Assembly: GCA_902791165.1 (NCBI GenBank)
Contig: CADAVB010000021.1
Coordinates: 5,576 to 53,906 of the forward strand
Direction of reading: 5' to 3'
Length of the DNA stretch: 48,331 nucleotides
From: an uncultured Bacteroidia bacterium
GTDB lineage: Bacteria; Bacteroidota; Bacteroidia; Bacteroidales; F082
Shown: piece by piece, positions 15,583-23,501 of the stretch
How positions within the stretch are numbered: position 1 is the first letter of the stretch
Layout: each line of letters begins with the position of its first letter
The notes under the pieces: model-generated
Database searches by the model: none
Seen by the model: the letters and a program-made list of their open reading frames with translations, nothing else
What the model was told of the DNA's origin: nothing
Translations under genes and position numbers: made by a program

Positions 15583-16649
15583 TTGTTTGCCTTCTCTTCG
15601 TCGTTGTTGTACCATTCCAAATAGGCTTCGGTGTAGAGCGTGCCTGCCTCGACGAGTTTCGTCTTCTTGGTGTCGGAAATGTCGAAGTCGGTGGCCCCGA
15701 TGCCTAAGGTGTCGATATAAACCGTGCGCTGCCAGTCGTCGCTGTGCAGGTGCACGTTGTTTTGCGCGTCGATGAGTGCAGTGACCAAAGCCTTGGTGTA
15801 GGTGAAGAAGCTCTTGATTTCCTTGGTGGGCGGATTGCTTTGGTTGAGATAGGTGTCAATGTCTTCCTTGGCATCAAGGCGGAAGCCCAAGGTTTCCTTG
15901 TTGTAAACGTATTCGTTGGGCTTGGCGGAGCTTCTCATTCTCAAGTTTTTAGCCCTCAGTTTTTCGTTGATTTTCTCATAGTATTCCGTGCGTCGGGCGT
16001 TGTTTTTGTCGGCCACAAACCCGATTTGGTCGTAGGTTTTGACGGAGTAATTGTCCAACAATCCGCCGTCCACGTAGATGTGGTCGTCGCCGTTGATGCC
16101 TTTCACTGCGGCGAAAAACAGCGGTATCGACATGGAGATGCGGGCGGCATCGGCTACCTTGGCGTCAGGGGTGGTGGCGGCCGAAAACACTTTGGCGTAT
16201 CCTGTGGTCAGGTCGCAGCCAACCAAAGTGAGTTCCCTGAAAGGCTTGCCCTTTTTTCTCAACTGCTCAATGTCCTTGAAGGTGGCTTCGCTGTCGCCTG
16301 TTTTTTCTTTGACATAGCCGCCCATCAGGTTGCGGAAGAAGTCGCCTTTGTACCAGCCATAGTCGGTGAGCAGGCGTTTGGTGTCGCGCACCACACCCCA
16401 CGAGCTGTCCATGAAGTTCTTGAAGTTGATTTTCCAAAGGATGTCTTTCAGTTCGCTGGCGGTATAGCCCAGGCCCACCAAAACGGCCACCATTGCGCCT
16501 GCCGAAGTGCCGGCCACGCGCTCAATGTTTTGCAGGATGCCTTCCTTTTCGAGCACTTCAAGCGCACCCACGTAGGCAATGCCTTTCACGCCGCCGCCCT
16601 CGAAGACGAGGTTGCGGAAATGATAGTTGTGGAGGTTCTTTTTTGTCAT
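15579..16649 (-). CDS. Patatin-like phospholipase
   Basis: The 356-residue protein has all patatin elements: the oxyanion loop GGGVKG (residues 19-24), the nucleophile elbow GTSAG (near 47-51) and the catalytic Asp in DGG (near 195). These form the Ser-Asp dyad of acyl hydrolases. There is no signal peptide, so it probably acts in the cytoplasm or at the inner membrane on phospholipids or other acyl esters. It lies between cysS and the PagL-like gene; the latter is translationally coupled to it through an ATGA overlap. Confidence 0.9.
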   Translation of the reverse strand: MTKKNLHNYHFRNLVFEGGGVKGIAYVGALEVLEKEGILQNIERVAGTSAGAMVAVLVGLGYTASELKDILWKINFKNFMDSSWGVVRDTKRLLTDYGWYKGDFFRNLMGGYVKEKTGDSEATFKDIEQLRKKGKPFRELTLVGCDLTTGYAKVFSAATTPDAKVADAARISMSIPLFFAAVKGINGDDHIYVDGGLLDNYSVKTYDQIGFVADKNNARRTEYYEKINEKLRAKNLRMRSSAKPNEYVYNKETLGFRLDAKEDIDTYLNQSNPPTKEIKSFFTYTKALVTALIDAQNNVHLHSDDWQRTVYIDTLGIGATDFDISDTKKTKLVEAGTLYTEAYLEWYNNDEEKANK

Positions 16650-16670
16650 AGTATTGCTATTTTTTTACCC

Positions 16671-16741
16671 TGACCATGAACCCTGACCCAGACCAACCCT
16701 TGAAAGGATTCAGTCAGGGTCAGGGTTATCGGTCATGGTCA
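16671..16741. repeat. Imperfect inverted repeat between cysS and patatin genes
   Basis: TGACCATGA plus ACCCTGACCC on the left pair with GGGTCAGGGT plus TCATGGTCA on the right, with a 5-base bulge. The right arm overlaps the cysS stop codon. There is no U-tract in either direction, so it is not an ordinary intrinsic terminator. It may modulate read-through or protect mRNA ends. Confidence 0.65.
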
Positions 16742-18231
16742 ATCCATTACCCAACTTGTGCCTTCCTTGCCATCCTTCAAAGTGATGTGAAGTTTGGCCA
16801 ATTCGTCACGAATCTTGTCTGAAGTGGCCCAGTCCTTGTTGGCGCGGGCTTGCTTGCGGATGTCGATGATGGTCTGCATCAGGCCATCGACGAGGGCACC
16901 GCTGCCGTCGGAGACATTGCTTTCCACCAAGCCCAAAATGTCGAAAACGAAATCTTGGAACAGCTTGTTGAGCAAAGCCAATTCCTCGGCGTTGATTTGC
17001 GCCTTGCCATCCTTCACGGTGTTCACGATGCGCACGGCCTCAAAGAGGTTGGCGATGACGATAGGCGAGTTGAAGTCGTCGTTCATGGCATCATAGCAGG
17101 CGTCCACAATTTTTTGGATGTCAAGCGGTTGTGCGCCATCGGTGGCTTTCAGGTTCTTGGCGGCTTTCACGGCTTCCATCAGGCGGTTGTAGCCCTTTTC
17201 GGCGGCTTGAAGGGCTTCGTTGCTGAAGTCCAAAGTGCTGCGATAGTGGGCTTGCAGGATGAAGAAAAACGGATGGTCATGGGGCTGTAGGGCTGCGCAA
17301 TCATCTCCTCGCCCTTGGCGTTGATGTGGCTGCCGTTGAAGAACTCATCGAGGGTGATGAAGTTGCCCAATGATTTGCCCATCTTCTGCCCGCCGATGGT
17401 AATCATGTTGTTGTGCATCCAATAGGTGACGGGCTGTTTGCCGTTGGCCGCCACGCTCTGCGCGATTTCCGACTCGTGGTGCGGAAACATAAGGTCCATG
17501 CCGCCGCCGTGGATGTCGAAGGTCTCGCCAAGGTATTTGCAACCCATCGCTGAGCACTCCATGTGCCAGCCCGGGAAACCGTCACTCCAAGGCGAAGGCC
17601 AGCGCATAATATGCTTAGGCTCAGCCTTTTTCCACAGGGCGAAATCGACGGGGTTGTGTTTCTCCTCCTGACCACTCAGTTCGCGCGTGGTGTTAAGCAT
17701 TTCCTCAAAATTGCGTCCCGAAAGGATGCCGTAGGGGTGCTCCTTATTATATTTCTCGATGTCGAAATACACCGATCCGTTTTCGACGTAGGCATAGCCG
17801 TGGTCGAGGATTTTCTGCACCATCGCAATCTGCTCGATGATGTGTCCCGAAGCGTGCGGCTCAATCGAGGGGCGCAGCACGTTCAGTTTGTCCATTGCGG
17901 CGTGGTAGCGGTTGGTGTAGTATTGCGCCACCTCCATCGGTTCAAGGTGTTCGAGGCGGGCTTTCTTCGCGATTTTGTCTTCGCCTTCGTCGGCATCGTG
18001 CTCCAAATGGCCCACGTCGGTGATGTTGCGCACATAGCGGACTTTGTAGCCAAGATGTTTCAAATACCTGAAAACCAAGTCGAAAGTGATGGCTGGACGC
18101 GCGTGGCCGAGGTGAGCATCGCCATAAACGGTGGGACCGCAGACGTACATACCCACATGCGGGGCGTTCAAAGGCTTGAAAGGTTGCTTGCAGCGCGAGA
18201 GGCTGTTATAAATGTATAGGGCGTTGTTCAT
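16739..18231 (-). pseudogene. cysS: Cysteinyl-tRNA synthetase (single frameshift near 17262)
   Basis: The start at 18231 ([12 protein letters not shown]) follows a -7 box at 18258. The class I synthetase features are in order: [14 protein letters not shown] (zinc Cys and HIGH-type motif as HLGH), [12 protein letters not shown] with zinc ligands, [10 protein letters not shown] and the KMGKSLGN (KMSKS) motif. The C-terminal tRNA-binding part ends in SWVMD at 16739. The first frame runs into unrelated sequence after SPMTIRF, and the family continuation ([14 protein letters not shown]) resumes in another frame. The break is therefore at a pyrimidine run around 17258-17268, an indel of +2 or -1. 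CysS is normally essential and no second copy is visible, so a sequence error is likely. Confidence 0.9.
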
Positions 18232-18257
18232 TTTTAAAGGTTGTTTGATAATTGCTG

Positions 18258-18265
18258 CAAAAGTA
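18258..18265 (-). promoter_or_regulatory. -7 promoter box (TACTTTTG) for cysS
   Basis: The minus-strand sequence TACTTTTG matches TAnnTTTG, 26 bases before the cysS start. Confidence 0.6.
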
Positions 18266-18314
18266 CAAAATAAAGCGATAGGGCAACAAAAACCTTGTAT
18301 CAAGGAAAAATGTT

Positions 18315-18322
18315 TATATTTG
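18315..18322 (+). promoter_or_regulatory. -7 promoter box (TATATTTG) for the MNT-HEPN pair
   Basis: TATATTTG matches TAnnTTTG, 21 bases before the ATG at 18344. A TTGTAT stretch about 20 bases further upstream could serve as the -33 element. Confidence 0.6.
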
Positions 18323-18343
18323 CGGCTGAAAAACGAACAAGAA

Positions 18344-18667
18344 ATGTCTGCCCGGCAACTTGAAATAGAAGAATTGATAAGGAAACTTGGCAAGGAGATA
18401 CTACCCGATCATGCCAAATTGATGCTTTTCGGCTCACAAGCGAGAGATGATGCACAACCTGACTCGGATTGGGACTTGCTGTTACTTGTTGATGGCGAGA
18501 GGGTTAGCAATGGAGATTTCGACAGATGGGTCTTCCCGTTCATTTCATTGGGTTGGTCGCTTGGTGTGGAAATCAATCCTGTGGTTTATACATACAGAGA
18601 GTGGCAGCAGCGGCAGATTACGCCTTTTTATAAAAATGTAATGCGGGAAGGGATTGAATTATGCTGA
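18344..18667 (+). CDS. Minimal nucleotidyltransferase (MNT) of a HEPN/MNT pair
   Basis: The start at 18344 ([11 protein letters not shown]) follows a -7 box; an upstream in-frame Met at 18212 lies before that promoter. The 107-residue product holds the minimal nucleotidyltransferase core: GSQAR at residues 30-34 and the DxD pair Asp42/Asp44 in [10 protein letters not shown]. In type VII toxin-antitoxin systems such MNT proteins neutralise the partner HEPN protein by adding AMP to it. Others of this family may act on different targets. The gene overlaps the HEPN gene by 7 bases. This is the first gene of the AT-rich accessory stretch. Confidence 0.88.
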   Translation: MSARQLEIEELIRKLGKEILPDHAKLMLFGSQARDDAQPDSDWDLLLLVDGERVSNGDFDRWVFPFISLGWSLGVEINPVVYTYREWQQRQITPFYKNVMREGIELC

Positions 18668-19059
18668 CAAAAGATGAAAGAGATGCCTTGGTGAAGTATC
18701 GCATTGAGAAAGCGTACGGAACTGTGGTTGAAGCCCGTGATTGCGCTGATGATAACCATTGGACTTTGGCTGCCAATCGTTTGTATTATGCAGCCTATTA
18801 TGCATCAAAGGCTCTGTTGATTCAAAATGGGATTGTTGCAAAATCCCATGAAGGCGTGATTGGGATGATAGGACAGAAGTTTGTTGTTACTGGCGTTATT
18901 TCGAAAGAAGATGCTAAGCTTTTGGCTCGACTCCAAAACATGCGCAAGACAGGCGATTATGATGATTTCATTGAGTGGCATCAGGAAGAGGTGGAGCCGT
19001 TGTTTGAAAAAGTAGAAAACTATGTAAACAAGATAAAATCATTAGTTGAATTAAAATAG
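18661..19059 (+). CDS. HEPN domain protein (UPF0332-like) partner of the MNT
   Basis: The 132-residue all-helical protein has the HEPN pattern AANRLYYAAYYASKALLIQN in the central helices, followed by KSHEGVIGM and LARLQNMRKTGDYDD. Those blocks match UPF0332-type HEPN proteins. The Rx4-6H ribonuclease motif of toxic HEPN proteins is not evident. The nearest His after the MRKTGDYD arginine is 12 residues away, so RNase activity is doubtful. Its start overlaps the MNT stop, indicating coupled translation. It could be a type VII toxin or a non-catalytic HEPN adaptor. Confidence 0.85.
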   Translation: MLTKDERDALVKYRIEKAYGTVVEARDCADDNHWTLAANRLYYAAYYASKALLIQNGIVAKSHEGVIGMIGQKFVVTGVISKEDAKLLARLQNMRKTGDYDDFIEWHQEEVEPLFEKVENYVNKIKSLVELK

Positions 19060-19120
19060 GATTAGACGAAAGAACAAAATAAACAGAAACTTACATATTA
19101 GCAGATAGCACTTGTTGCTG

Positions 19121-19280
19121 TCCTTGAACCTCAAATTTTCCACTAGTCCCCGCTTGAGGGGCATACCTATCAAGGACAAGTTGCAAATGCCGTACTGGTT
19201 ACGGCGTGGAAGACTTGTTAGATAGGTAGGGCGTGGAAACCCTGAGGTTCAAGCAAGGAATTGATTCCACGCTGTTTTTT
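19121..19280 (+). ncRNA. Candidate structured RNA with nested helices and its own terminator (6S-like or leader RNA)
   Basis: Nested complementary segments fold this 160-base stretch into a long rod. CTTGAACCTCA (19123-19133) pairs with TGAGGTTCAAG (19243-19253). TTTCCAC (19137-19143) pairs with GTGGAAA (19233-19239). TACCTATC (19164-19171) pairs with GATAGGTA (19221-19228). ACAAGT (19176-19181) pairs with ACTTGT (19213-19218). GCCGTA (19189-19194) pairs with TACGGC (19200-19205). A side hairpin CCCC-GCTTGA-GGGG sits at 19148-19161. A terminator stem GCGTGGAA (19231-19238) / TTCCACGC (19265-19272), followed by T6, competes with the second helix. The rod shape, size and an AGTCCCC stretch recall 6S RNA. 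Its place just before the gene at 19309 also allows an attenuator. I see no clear -7 box. Confidence 0.5.
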
Positions 19281-19308
19281 GTTGCATTAAAAGGAGGATA
19301 AAATTAAA

Positions 19309-20367
19309 ATGATAAGAGAACCCGATAATTTGATTTCCACGGAGGATGTGTCGCTTGATCAATCCAATGATGTAAGAAATGAGTCAATGGTTGAAAACAA
19401 AGATGAAAAAAACAATAAAAACAGGAAAAACAATGGTAAGTATAACTTCAGAATTCTATTGTTCGCTTTTTTAATCATTTTTGTTGTTTTTGTTATTGTG
19501 ATAAAAAACAATAATGTCGATAAAAATGAACAAAGTGATATGTCAAAAGGTATAGTCGTCCCAATAGATATAAAAGTTGAGGAAAAAAACGATGGAAGAG
19601 GCTTTGTTGTTTTGCGAGCCATTGATTACGCGACAGATGGGGAGAGTTTCCCATTTCTGAAGTCGGGAAAAAACATGCAAGAGATGAAAGATGCATTAAA
19701 AAGTAGAATTGGATTAGCAACAGAAGTTATTACTTATGCTTATAACGAAAACAAAGGTATTGCGTACAGATTATTAAGTCCAAACTTTATGGATTCTTGC
19801 ACATTTTATTACGAGAATGAAGAAGTTGGGGAAATCTACCATAGATTGTTTGAAGTGATTGATGATGAATTGGAAAAGGATCAAGAATTGGACAGGTACG
19901 AGATAGGTGATTATTCAATTTCAATTCCAGAAACAATGTTTTTAAGTGATGCTAAAGACTTTGATATTAAGTATAATTTCAAGCCAAAGGATGATTCAAA
20001 ATATGCAAGAATTCAGGTTAAAATATACCAAGACGATTATGTTGATATTGTTGAGATGTTGCGAAATGGAGAAAGATTTAATGATGAGGAAGTTGAGTAT
20101 TTGTATGAGTATTTGATGGAAGAACTCACATCAACTGGTGCGAATCCGAGGAACCTACAAGGTCCACACTATATCAAAATAGATAATGAAACTTCGATTC
20201 ATTGGGAGTATGATAGGATGAAACCCACTCCAACACATGTAGATGGGTATTCTTTTTATGCACCTCGTAAATGTGTGACTATTACGACGAGTTACAGGAT
20301 TTCAGAAGAGAAATATTGGAAAAAGGACCTTGAAAACGCAATTAAAGGGATAAGAAAAGTCAAATAA
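19309..20367 (+). CDS. Hypothetical single-pass membrane protein
   Basis: I do not recognise this 352-residue protein. It starts with about 45 polar, Asn/Lys/Asp/Glu-rich residues. One strong transmembrane helix follows at about 49-65 (ILLFAFLIIFVVFVIVIKNN), then about 285 soluble residues with many acidic and aromatic positions. The topology would be a short cytoplasmic tail with the bulk outside the inner membrane, or the reverse. The DNA is clearly AT-rich and AAA/GAT/AAT codons dominate, unlike the core genes nearby. An unusually good Shine-Dalgarno, AAGGAGG at 19291-19297, lies 11 bases before the ATG; such sites are rare in this group. The structured RNA terminator ends 28 bases upstream. 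Confidence 0.75.
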   Translation: MIREPDNLISTEDVSLDQSNDVRNESMVENKDEKNNKNRKNNGKYNFRILLFAFLIIFVVFVIVIKNNNVDKNEQSDMSKGIVVPIDIKVEEKNDGRGFVVLRAIDYATDGESFPFLKSGKNMQEMKDALKSRIGLATEVITYAYNENKGIAYRLLSPNFMDSCTFYYENEEVGEIYHRLFEVIDDELEKDQELDRYEIGDYSISIPETMFLSDAKDFDIKYNFKPKDDSKYARIQVKIYQDDYVDIVEMLRNGERFNDEEVEYLYEYLMEELTSTGANPRNLQGPHYIKIDNETSIHWEYDRMKPTPTHVDGYSFYAPRKCVTITTSYRISEEKYWKKDLENAIKGIRKVK

Positions 20368-20383
20368 TAAAAACTAAAATAGT

Positions 20384-20803
20384 ATGGATAATAATTTCGA
20401 AAACGGCTTTGGAATTGAGCCGACACAATTTGTAGAAAATGTGGATTTATCACAAAAAACGGCAAATCCTGAAACTTTAGCCGAACAAGTGTTTTTGCAA
20501 GATGAACTCCAACCCGTGAGAGGCTGGAATTTTGGTGCGTTTACATTCCCTTTGCTTTGGTGCTTGTTCAATGGTTGTATGTGGCAGTTTGTAATCGTTT
20601 TGATTCCTGGGGTTAATCAAATATTCCGATTCTTTTTGGGAGGCTTTGGTAACCGATGGGCATGGAAAGTATATGGTGAGGATAGGATGGGAGATGTGGA
20701 AAGATTCAACAGAATACAGAAAAGGTGGAATATCGCTGGAATTATAGCTCTTTCCATCATGGCAATTATCGGAATCATTGGAATTATCTCGTCGTTTTCC
20801 TAA
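20384..20803 (+). CDS. Small hypothetical membrane protein with WNxGAF / WAWK motifs
   Basis: The 139-residue protein has a polar N-terminus of about 45 residues. RGWNFGAFTFPLLWCLFNG follows and leads into a hydrophobic segment. FGNRWAWKVYGEDRMG forms a cytosolic loop, and a last helix (IAGIIALSIMAIIGIIGIIS) ends the chain. Small Bacteroidota membrane proteins with a WNWGAF...WGxxN start and a GNxWAWK loop are familiar to me, but they have no assigned function. It lies 16 bases after the preceding gene and is followed by two further membrane proteins, as in an operon. Confidence 0.75.
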   Translation: MDNNFENGFGIEPTQFVENVDLSQKTANPETLAEQVFLQDELQPVRGWNFGAFTFPLLWCLFNGCMWQFVIVLIPGVNQIFRFFLGGFGNRWAWKVYGEDRMGDVERFNRIQKRWNIAGIIALSIMAIIGIIGIISSFS

Positions 20804-20837
20804 TTATGATTTCTAACAAAAATAAAATCAAATACTT

Positions 20838-21485
20838 ATGACAGAAAATGAGTTTTACGAGCATTGGTTTCAGGGCTTTCTTGTATTAGGCTTCTTGTTT
20901 TGGTGGATGATGGGCCATTTGGGAAAGAAAAATTGTATAGAGAATCCATTGGAAAAACACATTGTATTAAAGGTGGTTGGTGGTATTTCCATCGCATTTG
21001 GCATAGTTATGTTTGTTGCTGCGGTGGTCTTTTTGACCAAACTTGATTTTCCTGACCACTCGCTTCCACAACCTATTTCACCAAATATGTTTATCAGACC
21101 GATTGACGCATATCAGCAAATTGGTTACCCTACTAAAGCGCAAAGTCTTGTGATCAATGAATTCATCGGTGCCATTCAATTTGTTGGTTTGGGCCTTTAT
21201 TTGTGGCGCTTTCGAAAATCGGGAACGAAATGGTGGCAGAAGACGCTGAAAGTAGTGGCATATACCGTTATGTTCATGCTTCTGCCATCAGCAATTGATT
21301 TCCATTATTTTGACATTTGGGAATTCATTTCACCAGCATTGCTCATCATTTTGGCGACATTATGCCTAATAGATTGGAGAGGCTTGAGAAAAAACAATGC
21401 CTATTCAATGAGTGTAAAACCGATTGTGGATGAAACAAAGAATCCTGATGAAAGAGAAGTGAGTTCAATGGATGTTGAATTATAA
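20838..21485 (+). CDS. Hypothetical multi-pass membrane protein
   Basis: The 215-residue product is not one I recognise. It shows about four to five hydrophobic helices: around residues 10-27, 42-68, 110-130, 142-160 and 165-180. A polar C-terminus (VDETKNPDEREVSSMDVEL) follows. The loop after the second helix contains a Pro-rich stretch (LPQPISPNMF). It lies 34 bases after the previous gene in the same AT-rich run. Confidence 0.7.
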   Translation: MTENEFYEHWFQGFLVLGFLFWWMMGHLGKKNCIENPLEKHIVLKVVGGISIAFGIVMFVAAVVFLTKLDFPDHSLPQPISPNMFIRPIDAYQQIGYPTKAQSLVINEFIGAIQFVGLGLYLWRFRKSGTKWWQKTLKVVAYTVMFMLLPSAIDFHYFDIWEFISPALLIILATLCLIDWRGLRKNNAYSMSVKPIVDETKNPDEREVSSMDVEL

Positions 21486-21495
21486 TCAAAGAGTT

Positions 21496-22137
21496 ATGTA
21501 TTGCAAACATTGTGGAAAAGAAATTGCGGATGATTCCGTGTTCTGTCAATACTGTGGCGGAGAATTACAAGAACAAGAAAAGAAAAAGCCAAATGGTTCA
21601 CTTTTGAATAGGTTTCAATCATTAAGCAAAGGTTGGCAAATTACCATCATGGCGTATGCCGTTTGGCTTTTGGCTGGTGCATGCGTGTTGATTGGAAATT
21701 CAGACTATGGTTATGGATTTGTCGAAGATGTTTTATTACCAGTCATCATTGTAGCTGTGGTGCTTCCACTTCTTGCTTTGTTTATCTGGTATTATTTTGC
21801 ACGGTTGAGAAAACCAAAAGTTGATAACCAAAAGGCTGAAAAAGACTCGATCAGTTCTTCAACAAAGTCTGGACTTGGTATCAAAATGTTCAGTTTCTCA
21901 TTGATGGATTTCGCTAATCAGCATGGTAAAATGCAAGTAAAGACCGTGGCCAATCCAACCACTAATGAGGTACGTTCGTATTGTGTCTTCATCAGCGAAC
22001 AAGGAATGGAAACAAAAGTAGAGTTTGGAAAGACTTTGGGCGTACTTCGTTCCCAAGAAATAGCGGAAAGAAAAGAACAATTGATGGTTGTTCAACGGAT
22101 GGATGGGACTTTTGAGTTGGTAGATAAGAGAGGTTGA
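21496..22137 (+). CDS. Zinc-ribbon membrane protein
   Basis: I start at 21496 (MYCKHCGKEIADD), because the zinc ribbon then sits at the N-terminus; the in-frame Met at 21472 would overlap the preceding gene by 14 bases. The CxxC pairs CKHC and CQYC (Cys3/6 and Cys17/20) form a classic short zinc ribbon. Two hydrophobic helices follow (about residues 45-65 and 75-105). A basic linker and a soluble C-terminal domain of about 95 residues complete the 213-residue chain. The domain is unrecognised (MFSFSLMDFANQHGKMQVK, then FVLRSQE-like helices). It is the last gene of the AT-rich cassette. Short N-terminal zinc ribbons on membrane proteins are often regulatory or scaffold elements. Confidence 0.75.
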   Translation: MYCKHCGKEIADDSVFCQYCGGELQEQEKKKPNGSLLNRFQSLSKGWQITIMAYAVWLLAGACVLIGNSDYGYGFVEDVLLPVIIVAVVLPLLALFIWYYFARLRKPKVDNQKAEKDSISSSTKSGLGIKMFSFSLMDFANQHGKMQVKTVANPTTNEVRSYCVFISEQGMETKVEFGKTLGVLRSQEIAERKEQLMVVQRMDGTFELVDKRG

Positions 22138-22176
22138 CGCATATAGCAATTATTTTTATGCCGTTTTTTCGGGTAT

Positions 22177-22206
22177 AGATTTGCAATCGAATCGAAAATT
22201 TGTACC
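22177..22206. promoter_or_regulatory. Conserved upstream element, copy 1 (core GAATCGAAAATTTGTACC)
   Basis: This 30-base element aligns with 23626-23654. The last 18 bases differ at one position (GAATCGAAAATTTGTACC versus GAATTGAAAATTTGTACC), and the first five bases AGATT are also shared. It ends 48 bases before the -7 box at 22255, nearly the same distance as the other copy. It is probably a binding site for a transcription factor acting at about -55 to -85 (inference). Confidence 0.5.
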
Positions 22207-22254
22207 CGTCAAAAACGGACGTTTAAAAACAGTTTTGGTTTTCTGGTTTTTTCC

Positions 22255-22262
22255 TACTTTTG
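22255..22262 (+). promoter_or_regulatory. -7 promoter box (TACTTTTG) for the T9SS esterase
   Basis: TACTTTTG matches TAnnTTTG, 25 bases before the ATG at 22288, with a TTTTGG stretch about 20 bases upstream as a possible -33 element. A second match, TAGATTTG, lies at 22176-22183 inside the conserved upstream element. Confidence 0.6.
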
Positions 22263-22287
22263 CAGTGAATTCCAAAACATCAATCAA

Positions 22288-23490
22288 ATGAATAGAATGA
22301 AAACAACTGGATTTTTAGCCGTAATTGGCCTGTTGTGTTGCTTGTTCACGAATATGGCAATGGCACAAGGTGTGCGCTATGCCGAGCCCGTCTTTGACGA
22401 AGTGACCGTTTCCACGAATATCCCTTTCAGCAGTGCCAACAAGGAGGGGGAAACAACGCCCACCACGCTGTATCTCGACTTCTACGAGCCGCAAGGCGAC
22501 ACCCTTTCGGCGCGTCCGTTGGTGATTACCGTTTTCGGTGGGGCTTTCGTCGCTGGCGGTCGCGATTTTGTGGACATGCAGGCCTATTGCACACGCTTGG
22601 CCAAGCATGGCTATGCGGCGGCCTCCATCGACTACCGTTTGCTTTCGTTCTGGAACCTCAATGCCACGTCGTTGGTTCGCACTGCCTACATGGCTTCGCA
22701 AGATGTCAGTTCGGCAATACGGTTTCTCAAATTCCATGGCGAGGAATACAGGATTGACACGTCGCAAGTCTTTCTGCTCGGCAACTCGGCCGGTTCCATC
22801 GCCATCATGTGTGAGCTTTTCATGAACGAGAGCGAGCGTCCTGCCGAGACCTTCCAAGACCCCGATTTAGGCTCGATGCATAGTTCGGGCTATGAGGAAT
22901 ACGCGGGTTTTTCGCCTGCCGTGGCTGGAGCCGTTCCGCATTGGGGCGGTGTGGATGCCCTTTGTGTCATTAGCAAAGAGGAATATGTGCCGCTGTGCTT
23001 GATTCACGGCACCGACGACACCACCGTTCCTTACGATTCGGGCTATTGCTACAATGGGATTCTCCCCAATGTAATGCCATACATGTACGGTTCGAATGCT
23101 ATAGTCGGTCGCTTCAACGAATTGGGCATCAGCGATTTCGGCTTTCATCCTTTCGAGGGCGAGGGCCATGCTTTCTATCTCACTTCGGTGTTTTCCACCT
23201 TGATTGAGGAAAAATTCAACGCTTGCTTCGAAATCACCCGCGACTTTTTGTACCATCACCTGAAATCCCCGACTTCGGTTTCTGAATCGAAAGAGCAGCT
23301 CATTCAGGTTTATCCCAATCCAGCCACCCACAGTTTCACCGTTGAAGGCTCGGGCAAAATGATTGTCACGAATACTTTGGGACAGCCTGCTTTGATCATG
23401 GAAATCGACGGAAAGGAAATCGTTGAATTGCCACAAGGGCTTTATTTTGTGAAATTGGGCGGTGCTACACGGAAGGTCATGGTGGAATAA
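22288..23490 (+). CDS. Secreted alpha/beta-hydrolase esterase with T9SS sorting domain
   Basis: The 400-residue protein has a signal peptide (cleavage near AMAQG, about residue 27). A carboxylesterase-like alpha/beta-hydrolase domain follows: the oxyanion loop VFGGAFVAGG, the nucleophile elbow GNSAG (near residue 167), HGTDDTTVPY as the acid region and GEGHAF with the catalytic His. From about residue 325 a type A sorting domain follows (IQVYPNPATHSFTVEG, ending LPQGLYFVKLGGATRKVMVE), so it is exported by the type IX system to the cell surface or medium. The substrate is unknown; carbohydrate or lipid esters are the common targets of this fold. A -7 box lies 25 bases before the start, and a palindromic repeat follows the stop. 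Confidence 0.88.
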   Translation: MNRMKTTGFLAVIGLLCCLFTNMAMAQGVRYAEPVFDEVTVSTNIPFSSANKEGETTPTTLYLDFYEPQGDTLSARPLVITVFGGAFVAGGRDFVDMQAYCTRLAKHGYAAASIDYRLLSFWNLNATSLVRTAYMASQDVSSAIRFLKFHGEEYRIDTSQVFLLGNSAGSIAIMCELFMNESERPAETFQDPDLGSMHSSGYEEYAGFSPAVAGAVPHWGGVDALCVISKEEYVPLCLIHGTDDTTVPYDSGYCYNGILPNVMPYMYGSNAIVGRFNELGISDFGFHPFEGEGHAFYLTSVFSTLIEEKFNACFEITRDFLYHHLKSPTSVSESKEQLIQVYPNPATHSFTVEGSGKMIVTNTLGQPALIMEIDGKEIVELPQGLYFVKLGGATRKVMVE

Positions 23491-23501
23491 CCGCATCGGC
23501 A

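Noticed and set aside
16671-16741. Inverted repeat between cysS and the patatin gene as an intrinsic terminator
   Set aside because: No T-tract follows the hairpin on either strand, and one arm overlaps the cysS stop codon.
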